Source: a virus
Length of the DNA stretch: 28,449 nucleotides
Reading direction: 5' to 3' (one strand)
IMG/VR virus record: IMGVR_UViG_3300047393_000096
Coordinates: 1-28,449 of that record
Shown: in pieces, positions 17,201 to 23,110 of the stretch
How the letters are laid out: each line of letters opens with the position of its first letter
Numbering within the stretch: the first letter of the stretch is position 1
Notes under the pieces: generated by a model
Told to the model about the DNA's origin: nothing
Seen by the model: only the letters and a program-made list of their open reading frames with translations
Databases searched by the model: none
Position numbers and translations under genes: made by a program

Positions 17201-18483
17201 AAAAAGCAAGTAATAGTAAATTAGGTAAATTTAATGGATGGAATAATAACTTTGCGACAATCCCATTAAATGTTGATTATGGGCAGATTGACGGAACATT
17301 TTTAAGTACATATTCTTGTGTTAATCTTAACCCGACTCCATCAACGAAAGAAACATTACCTATTGCCAACTTTTCAACAATTGATAATTTTATTTCATTT
17401 ATGACTGCGAGATTACTAGCTAGAGTCCAACAAATATTAGACCTTGGACTTGTTAAATACTATGCTTGTTATTGGCCGGTTAAAGTTTTATCTGAATCAT
17501 ATTACGATACACATATTAAGGATTATGAGACATTAAAAAATACTTTTGACGACGCCTTAACTTCGGCACTTAGTGTTAATGTTGCGACAGAGGAAATTGT
17601 TAAAGATTTAAAAAACACAATAAATGAAGTTGAAAGTAAAGGGTCAAGCAATGGTGTCCCAACAACTACTGCGGTAGCTTCTCAATTATCTTGCCCTTCG
17701 CCAATAATCACATCGTTCTCACCATTATCAGGAAATACTGGAACAATAGTTCAAGTTAATGGTACTGATTTTAATGGAACGACCTCGATTAAGGTTAATG
17801 GAGTCAATGTACCATCTACTGAGTTTACAGTATTTAATGGTACCACTTTAAGGTTTAATACACCAAAAATTGGAACTGGTTATGTTGTTAATAACGGTAA
17901 GATTGTTATTACAACACCTAATGGGGTGTTTACAAGTGTCGGGGACTTTACATTCGACCCATCACTAATCGCGTCATCGGCGTCTTCACCCGGTGGATAT
18001 CAAAATCCTCAAAATCAGACAACGGTGATGTCATTATCGGAACAATTACAATCGTCTAATACTAATCCTCAATCTACGGGACCACTGACTTTATTAAATG
18101 AAACTAAATTTTTTGAATCATCTGGTCGTCAAGTACAAACAGATTTGAAAGTTTATGTTAATCCGCAAGCGGGTATATGGAGTATAAGTGGGGTTGTAAT
18201 AATGACCTACTCAGTATATGAAACCAGAGTAACTAATAATGTTTCAAAAAGAGAGTTGGTTAAGAGTGGTAATTATCGGATAGAAAATAATGTGATTAAT
18301 AATGTATTTAATGTTGCTTATAATGATATTACCGATATATTATATGTTAAAATTAAAGATATAAATCTTTATAAAGATATAAGTGAGGTTGAGTTATCAT
18401 TTAATGTAAACGCATATCCTTTTGATAAAATTAAATATCCTCAAAATGTCACACAACAATTCCCTTGGAAATTAATAATTTAA
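11197..18483 (+). CDS. Giant baseplate hub-like protein with C-terminal TIG domain (2428 aa)
   Basis: At 2428 residues this is the largest gene in the window. An early block (about 150-250), with PYPPFYLTLKGYYGQAIRY and a SLEFKGYKF strand, looks like a baseplate core module. Residues about 1828-1895 (SYKCSVVCLGNALLQPTMYF, then FNGPYMIQQVEHSIQPGQF) follow the pattern of gp27/gpD-type hub proteins, where a beta-barrel binds the tube. Residues about 1945-2140 form a separate helical domain of unknown role; a cell-wall hydrolase was considered, but no catalytic motif is evident. Residues 2166-2255 are an IPT/TIG Ig-like domain (PIITSFSPLSGNTGTIVQVNG...), often a carbohydrate- or partner-binding module. 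A final beta-rich domain ends the protein. No signal peptide is seen. It starts inside the gp53-like gene (11-nt overlap). It may fuse functions that separate baseplate proteins perform in T4 (inference). Confidence 0.68.
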   Translation: MAGNLRADNSGDILVEFDYNNIIVVDPNKTIDSQGKIQERLIDHESLVMFANLEAEVLPRTKLAVGASPEDRIRTISVAKMNFLKPTKDSFLGVGYYDELTGQNSTKFKGDNQMMEKTVPANDGNQAYSVSSPANLTNVFDNGLLGITSINITTNSSFVPSVKMELEDVQGKALFSLGNNSPYAAFFNLPYPPFYLTLKGYYGQAIRYQLNLEKFNARFNSFSGNYQVSLEFKGYKFNVLNEISMGHLMAVPHMYGQTFNISTSPTGTQESNKSAESQSKVQGVVSQNNSQSDSSVVTQIVSEKGYQKIVEVYSEYKAKGLIPADLPELTLFQLMTKLSKFEDNIMLSFPKAKVEPLTNIRNYKEILKQYFSAVRGANISWFNTYLDPKPIVLNNTNEKVYVYKKLSIAEKETASKLLESYVDKFNKALSENATLGKNGPSPIPNPIKFVNLKIDPPVDGAINWKETVRLQTGKVLPTEEDINVLKEQLYQTKLPVISNSEVIGTSFFIFEGVNRFDGQISLLETDANKKLSEYESLISAELLRKIEDTDSGLGFKPTVRNMIAVVMASAEAFIRLLDDVHTNAWNVKYDPVRKQAIMDNPSSAQSSETRQKVSISTSAQESNQGLSNSEEPVYPWPLFFVETPEDKKGRFQLKYIADPTVVNLTQGYLFDKWPEVEFVEEYMKGLTQKFTIPIAPPPLDNERDTNRININAIEFPSAGLPYVNKEEVKFFYEIWERQFLTSHYSGLIRANSNQIDELIKLNVEAEVNNIVKGLGISSPYLTLKLKNYNLNANSYPEFLSTISNNGTGRAYQDYIRDFFVTPYIKNLVDNSYSILPTSDIGKIPQVSTKSLALETLLKNASNEPLVVDTLPYTDPTWCLNNLSSSDKSIGNEVYNTKKTLKIFEPRKIISNFNDVYNFTTNRPVTNFSFYKNESPSVVASLSTSLNPYGLNEYYINRVPKDFVATEGYCNSTTPTNILPFKTTTSMLNTPYFVNSIMNGVQNNRTSDPYPYVQSAYLFLNSLPLATLRERYKTNTDTVPDELDYISSCFKKFGAIHKLPYAWILKYGSIWHRYKKYKESNVDILSSAWTNFDYQTNYSPILSSITQTYQFNYNQVPTSITLQEETPTTANMNVGFYPKVINDFNVFYNGFELYDKYTNVEIENSVKGGMKLYTFDDSNISAKQNGKTLNVKTYSVLLSSSNYYPDVNCNPVSNTKGTDYYVVPSFGNPLNQSEIACVENLTTGNNTKVDLTSNPSVYNGSVRTLWSAPNYGYFDSNQIAYPQPDSYINLINNGDTQSPLYFLDGDNYTKIEEIFSVFEKKILDSFEQEFLNFSKPITNSSTNVQVSQFDTSPVDTNDNFRNFQSLFRNLMTVPIQGKGVSDLNYFSNTIGVQYNVFQTGVKDFMNYDVLFRYGNPSNYNRRIFDSYLSHNNIQKVVDPIKFQPYVKNTLPTKTSSLSLSQSQLLNPNAWIALETEVGFSTINNVVYSSTGSYITDFFIDNNIQFTVDNVVLLAPIIKMYATQKLKNPNTTVAQFQSQINQYLTNESVLQNNFLNLVLEGVRKNLPNQEQLPEKTIQSAIDGQQSKVENYEIFKALNDKWIAGGDYKSKTLFEDILFLDRASRNIGDTILLDIFEMRNMFSQKSINESMSVYTFVSGLLIKNNFTVMNLPAYINFYNVQDVDGTTIPNRAEGSLEFANNLWGTFLDVDYRKSSSKMVCFYVGKPSQYLNLPKGNFRFRDDSFDMGRASENPLIENQVGKKDWGVSNKCVGFSVDIGIRNQNVFYSFSVSQDNGTATSESIATQLNMVDQASGKNVATQNASLYNLYKQRSYKCSVVCLGNALLQPTMYFNLRHVPMFNGPYMIQQVEHSIQPGQFQTTFQGIRQGVYDLPAIDNFIQSINQNLLTKVEELLKVKKETINVLGESTDSVKSNNTVQSANNTKGTTNQCESKLLPIYLNKKYQSTNAVLTEINPTQFAEVLKKIMPNSPELATIIYCISYVRTFQKASNSKLGKFNGWNNNFATIPLNVDYGQIDGTFLSTYSCVNLNPTPSTKETLPIANFSTIDNFISFMTARLLARVQQILDLGLVKYYACYWPVKVLSESYYDTHIKDYETLKNTFDDALTSALSVNVATEEIVKDLKNTINEVESKGSSNGVPTTTAVASQLSCPSPIITSFSPLSGNTGTIVQVNGTDFNGTTSIKVNGVNVPSTEFTVFNGTTLRFNTPKIGTGYVVNNGKIVITTPNGVFTSVGDFTFDPSLIASSASSPGGYQNPQNQTTVMSLSEQLQSSNTNPQSTGPLTLLNETKFFESSGRQVQTDLKVYVNPQAGIWSISGVVIMTYSVYETRVTNNVSKRELVKSGNYRIENNVINNVFNVAYNDITDILYVKIKDINLYKDISEVELSFNVNAYPFDKIKYPQNVTQQFPWKLII

Positions 18484-18496
18484 CCGAATAACAACA

Positions 18497-18504
18497 TATT
18501 TATA
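18497..18504 (+). promoter_or_regulatory. Candidate late promoter box (TATTTATA) before the 74-aa gene
   Basis: TATTTATA followed by ATAAAAACA, 14 nt before the ATG at 18519. Spacing and A-rich downstream context are very close to the boxes at 5811 and 3943. Confidence 0.5.
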
Positions 18505-18518
18505 ATAAAAACAATTTT

Positions 18519-18743
18519 ATGAACATAAAATCAGCATTAGACAACTATCTTGGGAAATCAACAAGATTTTCACAAGAAGACAACGGAGATGGAACACAAC
18601 AAGTTTGTGATTTAGATACAGGTAGCTGTTATACCGTAAGAGAAAGAGATGGTCTTATTGAAAGAGCAGGGCACCAAACAACTATTAACCGAAAAGTTAG
18701 AGTTGAAACTGCAGGAGGAATTAAACAATTATTAAACGGATAA
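18519..18743 (+). CDS. Small hypothetical protein (74 aa)
   Basis: A 74-residue protein I do not recognise. It is mostly polar, with a central CDLDTGSCYTVRERDGLIER stretch holding two cysteines seven residues apart, and a basic C-terminal strand-like part (INRKVRVETAGGIKQLL). No membrane helix or signal peptide is seen. It has its own TATTTATA box and a 5-nt gap to the next gene, so the pair is probably a small late operon. Structural or virion-accessory roles are plausible only from position. The coding nature is supported by the well-placed start, tight packing and absence of a competing frame. Confidence 0.7.
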   Translation: MNIKSALDNYLGKSTRFSQEDNGDGTQQVCDLDTGSCYTVRERDGLIERAGHQTTINRKVRVETAGGIKQLLNG

Positions 18744-18748
18744 TTAAA

Positions 18749-19444
18749 ATGGCTTTAGATAGAAAATTAATACAAGAAATTACAAGGTATCATAATATTA
18801 ACAATTATATTATGGAACAAACGGCGGAAGAACCGGATGCACCTCTTGAAGATACTTTAGGGGCTTTATCTCCGCCAGCACCCGGAGGAGATGTTCCACC
18901 GGCACCTGCACCATCTGAAGCGGTACCACCGCCAGCTCCGGGAGATACACCACAACCAATTGATATTGAAAGTGACCCTGATGTGGAAAAAATTGATGAT
19001 GAAGGAGAATCTGAAGAATCAAATGATAAAGGTAGTGGAAGTGAAGAACTTGAAATTACTGATTTAGTTAATTCTCAAAAAAATATTGAAACCAAACAAG
19101 ATGAATATTTTGAAAACTTATTTAGTCAACTATCTAACTTAGAAGCTAAATTAGGTGAGATGGATAATGTAATGAACAAATTAAACTCACTTGAAAGTAA
19201 AATTGAAAAGTATCGAGAAAAAACTCCTCAAGAGAAATTAGAATTGAGAAGTTACGATTCATACCCATTCAATCAAAAATTATCTCAATTTTTTGATGAC
19301 AAGCAAGATGAGATGGAAATGACAGGAAAAAATGAATATGTTTTAACTTCTGATGATGTTGAAGATATTAATTCAAGTGATATTAAAAATTCCTTCCAAC
19401 CTGGTTCTCAACGAGATGACTACAAAACCTCATTCAAACGATAA
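18749..19444 (+). CDS. Hypothetical protein with Pro-rich linker, acidic region and coiled coil (231 aa)
   Basis: A 231-residue protein of unknown function but clear architecture: a short basic N-terminus (MALDRKLIQEITRYH), a Pro/Ala-rich linker (about 39-70), a strongly acidic segment (72-103), a predicted coiled coil (about 105-157, leucines at heptad spacing in LSNLEAKLGEMDNVMNKLNSLESKI), and a conserved-looking C-terminal part with RSYDSYPFNQKLSQFFDDKQ. It lacks signal peptide and membrane helices. As the last gene before the 19455 terminator it closes the late module. Coiled coil plus flexible acidic linker would suit a virion scaffold, head-core or tail accessory protein (inference). 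The low-complexity linker probably varies between relatives. Confidence 0.72.
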   Translation: MALDRKLIQEITRYHNINNYIMEQTAEEPDAPLEDTLGALSPPAPGGDVPPAPAPSEAVPPPAPGDTPQPIDIESDPDVEKIDDEGESEESNDKGSGSEELEITDLVNSQKNIETKQDEYFENLFSQLSNLEAKLGEMDNVMNKLNSLESKIEKYREKTPQEKLELRSYDSYPFNQKLSQFFDDKQDEMEMTGKNEYVLTSDDVEDINSSDIKNSFQPGSQRDDYKTSFKR

Positions 19445-19454
19445 CAAAAACTTC

Positions 19455-19482
19455 AAAGGTGTCTTTACAGACACCTTTTTTT
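19455..19482 (+). terminator. Strong rho-independent terminator closing the tail module
   Basis: A perfect 10-bp stem AAAGGTGTCT / AGACACCTTT with a TTAC loop ends in seven T residues. It separates the structural genes from the replication module, and a host-type promoter begins immediately after it. Confidence 0.9.
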
Positions 19483-19484
19483 AA

Positions 19485-19516
19485 TTTGACTTTTCCCGAT
19501 TTATCACTTATGTTTA
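19485..19516 (+). promoter_or_regulatory. Bacteroidota-type housekeeping promoter upstream of gene 32
   Basis: TTTG (19485-19488), a 20-nt spacer, then TATGTTTA (19509-19516) closely matches the Bacteroidota consensus (TTTG at -33, TAnnTTTG at -7); only the final base differs. It lies after the terminator and leaves a ~30-nt A/T-rich leader before the gene 32 ATG. It would let the host RNA polymerase transcribe the replication genes early. Confidence 0.6.
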
Positions 19517-19548
19517 TCTAACAATTTAACAATTTAATTATTTAACAC

Positions 19549-20400
19549 ATGAGTTCATTAGATGCCGTATTGGCACAGTACGAAAATTCGAAACAATCAG
19601 GGGGCGGGGCCCAAGGAAAAATGTCGCAAGACGAAAGAATGAAAAAATATTTTGCACTTATCTTATCAGATAAAGAGCAATCAGGACAAAGAAGAGTTAG
19701 AATCCTACCTACAAGTGATGGTTCATCACCATTTAAGGAAGCTTGGTATCATGAGATACAAGTTGGAGGACAATGGCAAAAATTCTACGACCCGGGAAAA
19801 AATGATAACGAGCGTTCACCTTTAAATGAGGTTTACGAAGAGTTAATCTCAACCGGAAAAGAATCTGACAAACAATTGGCTACTCAGTACCGTTCTCGTA
19901 AATTCTATATCGTAAAAGTTATCGATAGAGATAATGAGGACCACGGAGTTAAATTTTGGAGATTCAAACACAACTACAAAAACGATGGTATCTTAGATAA
20001 GATTATCCCAATTTGGAGAAACAAAGGTGATATTACCAATCCTCAAGAAGGTAGAGATTTAATCATTGAATTGTCTAAAGCTAAAACACCAAAAGGGAAA
20101 GAATACACGACTGTATCTACAATTATGTATGAAGATAAAGGTCCTGTACATACAGACCAAGCACAGGCAGATGCGTGGATTAATGACGAATTAACTTGGT
20201 TAGATGTTTACTCTAAGAAACCGGTAGAATACCTTGAGGCAATTGCTCGTGGGGAAACTCCAAGATGGGATTCTGAAAAAGGTGGGTATCTATATGAAAG
20301 TGATTCAGTTAATACAGAATCTTTCGGAGGGGCTAAATCAAATCAGATACCTGTTGACCCACAATCAAATGATATTCCGGACGAGGATTTACCATTTTAG
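19549..20400 (+). CDS. 32: Single-stranded DNA binding protein, T4 gp32-like, without zinc-finger cysteines
   Basis: A 283-residue protein of gp32-like length and layout that would coat single-stranded DNA and coordinate replication and recombination. An N-terminal basic/helical stretch (KMSQDERMKKYF) precedes an OB-fold core with RRVRILP, an AWYHEIQVGGQWQKFYDPG strand pair, QYRSRKFYIVKVIDRDN and GVKFWRFKHNYKNDGIL, the aromatic/basic pattern of the gp32 binding cleft. Unlike T4 gp32, which binds zinc through one His and three Cys, it contains no cysteine at all. The C-terminus is acidic and ends in DIPDEDLPF, resembling the partner-docking tip of cellular SSB rather than T4 gp32. It is the first gene after a host-type promoter and lies just upstream of uvsX, a normal partner. 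A hairpin without T-run follows. Confidence 0.85.
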   Translation: MSSLDAVLAQYENSKQSGGGAQGKMSQDERMKKYFALILSDKEQSGQRRVRILPTSDGSSPFKEAWYHEIQVGGQWQKFYDPGKNDNERSPLNEVYEELISTGKESDKQLATQYRSRKFYIVKVIDRDNEDHGVKFWRFKHNYKNDGILDKIIPIWRNKGDITNPQEGRDLIIELSKAKTPKGKEYTTVSTIMYEDKGPVHTDQAQADAWINDELTWLDVYSKKPVEYLEAIARGETPRWDSEKGGYLYESDSVNTESFGGAKSNQIPVDPQSNDIPDEDLPF

Positions 20401-20413
20401 ATTTAAATAATTA

Positions 20414-20447
20414 AACTTGGGCATTTATTTAATTAAGTGTCCAAGTT
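20414..20447 (+). other. Hairpin between gene 32 and the 97-aa gene
   Basis: The inverted repeat AACTTGGGCA / TGTCCAAGTT (10 bp, one G-T pair) has a 14-nt A/T-rich loop and no T-run. It may stabilise the gene 32 mRNA, be a processing site, or partly reduce read-through so that gene 32 is made in excess. Confidence 0.45.
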
Positions 20448-20463
20448 CTAATAAAATCACAAC

Positions 20464-20757
20464 ATGACATTTACAGAAGAAATTGATTTACAATTGAGAG
20501 ACAATAAAATGTTATCTTATGAAATTTTAAGTCAACTAAAAGATAAAGGATACTTTTCGGGCAGGGCTAAGCAAATTGGTGAAACAGTTTTGTTTGCTAT
20601 GTTAAAAAATGAAGGAGAAGACGGGGAGTTAAATCTCAGATTAATAACTCTTCATGAGGAAGAAATTGGGATTCTTTACGAAGAAGACAGTACTTTCTAT
20701 AATAGAAATAAAACAAACAAGTTACCACACATTAAAAAAATAGAAAATGGCGATTAA
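20464..20757 (+). CDS. Hypothetical protein upstream of uvsX (97 aa)
   Basis: A 97-residue protein I do not recognise. The N-terminal half is helical (EEIDLQLRDNKMLSYEILSQLKDKG); the rest alternates short strands (NLRLITLHEEEIGILYEED). It is rich in Glu and Lys, with no cysteine, membrane helix or signal peptide. It lies between gene 32 and uvsX and overlaps uvsX by 11 nt, so it is translated with the recombinase. In T4 the gene 32 neighbourhood holds small factors (gp33, gp59, DsbA), so a replication or late-transcription accessory role is possible, but no sequence signature ties it to any of them. Confidence 0.72.
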   Translation: MTFTEEIDLQLRDNKMLSYEILSQLKDKGYFSGRAKQIGETVLFAMLKNEGEDGELNLRLITLHEEEIGILYEEDSTFYNRNKTNKLPHIKKIENGD

Positions 20758-21748
20758 GAAAAACGATTTCAAATCAATTAAAGATAAATTCTCAGTATCG
20801 GCGAAGTACAAACCACAAAGATTTTTTGACTTAGGTCCTGATTTCTTGGATGCAGTTGGATTACCGGGACCGGCTATTGGACATATTAATATGTTTTTAG
20901 GTCACTCGGATACAGGTAAAACAACGGCACTTGTAAAAACAGCAGTTGATGCTCAAAAGAAAGGTATTCTTCCTGTGTTTATCATTACAGAACAGAAATG
21001 GTCATTTGAACACGCTAAGTTGATGGGGTTTGATTGTGAGGAAGTAGTTGATGAAGAAACAGGTGAATTAGATTGGGATGGTTTTTACATATTTAATAAT
21101 AACTTTGACTACATTGAACAAATTACTGACTACATCAATAATTTGTTAGATGAGCAAGAAAAAGGTAATTTAGATTACAGTTTATGTTTTATGTGGGATT
21201 CAGTTGGTTCTGTTCCTTGTAAAATGACTTACGAAGGTAAGGGTGGTAAACAACACAATGCGTCTACATTAGCAGATAAAATCGGTATGGGTATTAATCA
21301 AAGAATTTCAGGGTCTCGTAAAGCGGGTTCTAAATATGAAAATACTTTAATCATTGTAAATCAACCATGGGTTGAATTACCGGATAATCCTTTTGGACAA
21401 CCTAAAATTAAAGCTAAAGGTGGAGAAGCAATTTGGTTAAACTCGTCATTAGTTTATTTGTTTGGTAATCAAAAAGGCGCGGGTACTACCAAAATAACCG
21501 CAACTAAAGATAAACGAACAATTAGATTTGCTTCAAGAACCAAAGTATCTGTAATGAAAAATCATATTAATGGGTTAGGTTATGATGATGGAAAAATTAT
21601 TGTAACGCCACATGGGTTTATCGCGGGTAAAGACAGTGCGGAAGAAAAAACAAATATTGAAAAATATAAGAAAGAATACGCAGAATATTGGAAAACCATT
21701 ATCGGAACCGATGGTGATTTTGACCTAAAAGAAGAAAAAGAAGCTTAA
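20747..21748 (+). CDS. uvsX: UvsX recombinase (RecA-family)
   Basis: A 333-residue RecA-like recombinase that forms filaments on gp32-coated single-stranded DNA and performs strand exchange for recombination-dependent replication. Walker A is GHSDTGKT (52-59). The strand leading to Walker B is YSLCFMWDSVGS with D151, and the residue equivalent to the catalytic Glu is in FIITEQKWS (E82). A KAKGGEAIWLNSSLVYLFG segment (about 223-241) fits the UvsX region after the DNA-binding loops. Length is somewhat short of T4 UvsX (about 390). It is preceded by gene 32 and an 11-nt overlap with the 97-aa gene, and followed by the 5' nuclease gene. Confidence 0.93.
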   Translation: MAIKKNDFKSIKDKFSVSAKYKPQRFFDLGPDFLDAVGLPGPAIGHINMFLGHSDTGKTTALVKTAVDAQKKGILPVFIITEQKWSFEHAKLMGFDCEEVVDEETGELDWDGFYIFNNNFDYIEQITDYINNLLDEQEKGNLDYSLCFMWDSVGSVPCKMTYEGKGGKQHNASTLADKIGMGINQRISGSRKAGSKYENTLIIVNQPWVELPDNPFGQPKIKAKGGEAIWLNSSLVYLFGNQKGAGTTKITATKDKRTIRFASRTKVSVMKNHINGLGYDDGKIIVTPHGFIAGKDSAEEKTNIEKYKKEYAEYWKTIIGTDGDFDLKEEKEA

Positions 21749-21775
21749 GATATTATTCACCTCTAAATCACCAAT

Positions 21776-22774
21776 GTGATTAAAACATTATTAATTGACG
21801 GGTCCAACTTAATGAAGATTGGATTCCACGGAGTAAAAGACCTCTATAGTGACGGAAGTCACTTAGGGGCTATTTACCACTTTATCAATACCATTCGAAA
21901 ATTCCTTGAAGAACATAACTATGATAAGGTAGTTGTATTCTGGGATGCCGAACATAGTTCATTCACTCGGAAAGAACTATATCCACAATACAAAGGAAAC
22001 AGAAAGCAAGATATGAATGAGTATAAACTCCAATCATATCTAACTCAAAATGCTCGTATTAAAGAATATCTTGAAGAGGTCTTTGTTAGACAAGTTGAGA
22101 TGACTTATAATGAGGCAGATGATTTAATTGCTTATTATTGTCAAAAGTCAATCAATGAAGAGATTACCATTTTTTCTTCAGATAAAGACCTCACACAACT
22201 TATCTCAGAGAAAGTATCCATTTACTCACCAAACTTAAAACAATACTTTAAACGAGGGGATTTAATTACCATTAATAAAGTTCAAATACCTCATTACAAT
22301 GTTTTAACTTGTAAGATTTTTGCGGGTGATACTTCGGATAATATCAGTGGGATTGAAGGATTAGGAGAAAAAACTTTAGTTAAATTATTCCCTGATATGC
22401 AGGTTAAACCATGCACTATGGATGAAATACGAGTTAACGCCGGAAATATCATGCAAAAAAAGAAATCAAAAGTATTAGAAAATATTTTGATTGGTAAAAC
22501 AAAAAATGGTATACTTGGTGAAGAGTTTTATACTACAAACAAAAAAATAGTTGATTTGTCTAACCCTTTAATTACAGAAAATGCGAAAGAATTAGTAGAC
22601 CAAATTATTACTGATACGATTGACCCCACCGATAGGGGATACAAAAACTTAATGAGACTTATGATGGAAGACGGTCTCTTCAAATATCTTCCAAAAAACG
22701 ATGAGGCTTGGGTTAACTTCCTAAGACCATTCATGAAATTAACAAGAAAAGAAAAAAGAAACACAAACAAATGA
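21776..22774 (+). CDS. rnh: 5'-3' exonuclease / RNase H, FEN family (T4 Rnh-like)
   Basis: A 332-residue flap-endonuclease-type enzyme that would remove RNA primers and 5' flaps during lagging-strand synthesis. Metal-ligand motifs are in order: LLIDGSN (D8), VVVFWDAE (D57), YKGNR (72-76, helical arch start), YNEADDLIAYY (E113, D115, D116), IFSSDKDLTQL (D136, D138), and the helix-hairpin-helix FAGDTSDNISGIEGLGEKT (D185, D188). The start is GTG at 21776; it is the only choice that keeps the first strand and D8, because the next in-frame ATG (residue 13) lies beyond them. An ATG overlaps this GTG by one base but meets a stop at once. The 3' end overlaps the next gene by 4 nt (ATGA). A DNA polymerase-type 5' nuclease domain is related, but no polymerase part is present. 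Confidence 0.9.
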   Translation: MIKTLLIDGSNLMKIGFHGVKDLYSDGSHLGAIYHFINTIRKFLEEHNYDKVVVFWDAEHSSFTRKELYPQYKGNRKQDMNEYKLQSYLTQNARIKEYLEEVFVRQVEMTYNEADDLIAYYCQKSINEEITIFSSDKDLTQLISEKVSIYSPNLKQYFKRGDLITINKVQIPHYNVLTCKIFAGDTSDNISGIEGLGEKTLVKLFPDMQVKPCTMDEIRVNAGNIMQKKKSKVLENILIGKTKNGILGEEFYTTNKKIVDLSNPLITENAKELVDQIITDTIDPTDRGYKNLMRLMMEDGLFKYLPKNDEAWVNFLRPFMKLTRKEKRNTNK

Positions 22775-23085
22775 AAGTATTAGTAGAAGGACACAAATAT
22801 GAGTTATCAAACTTTGAAAACAAGACAGAACAAGGACAAACATTACAATTCATTCAAAAAGAACCGGTAATTGAAGGTTCTACGGAATTAAAAACAATTG
22901 CTGATGGTACGACAAATGAAGAATTAATTGAAATGTTATTAGACAGAATGAATTACTTACAAAGTAAATTTCCTTGTCGAGAAAATGCAATTGCAATTAC
23001 CAAATTAGACGAGGCTCTTTTATGGTTAAACAAAAGAACTTTAGACAGAGTAAAAAGAAATGTCGAGGGAAAACAAATAGTATAA
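22771..23085 (+). CDS. Probable Acb2/Tad1-family cyclic-nucleotide sponge (anti-CBASS / anti-Thoeris)
   Basis: A 104-residue protein whose C-terminal half looks like the Acb2/Tad1 helical hairpin. Residues about 48-67 (NEELIEMLLDRMNYLQSK) form helix one; a FPCREN turn leads to ENAIAITKLDEALLWLNKRT (71-90) and a basic end, DRVKRNVEG. The 'ITKL.EAL.W' core is the part I recognise from this family, whose members form oligomers that sequester cyclic di-/trinucleotides made by CBASS, and for Tad1 the cyclic ADP-ribose-type signal of Thoeris. The N-terminal half (about 1-45, HKYELSNFENKT, QTLQFIQK) is strand-like and may be an extra domain. It overlaps rnh by 4 nt, so it is made early with the replisome. 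The ligand cannot be predicted from sequence alone. Confidence 0.62.
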   Translation: MKVLVEGHKYELSNFENKTEQGQTLQFIQKEPVIEGSTELKTIADGTTNEELIEMLLDRMNYLQSKFPCRENAIAITKLDEALLWLNKRTLDRVKRNVEGKQIV

Positions 23086-23110
23086 TTAAAAACAAACAAA
23101 AACTAAAATT

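Noticed and set aside
17030-17620. Lysozyme or peptidase domain in the 2428-aa protein
   Set aside because: Expected by analogy with T4 gp5, but no catalytic Glu/Asp motif, zinc ligands or Cys-His arrangement could be identified in residues about 1945-2140.
19483-19548. T4-type autoregulatory pseudoknot upstream of gene 32
   Set aside because: The 66-nt leader is A/T-rich and I could not find two interlocked stems; a promoter explains it better.
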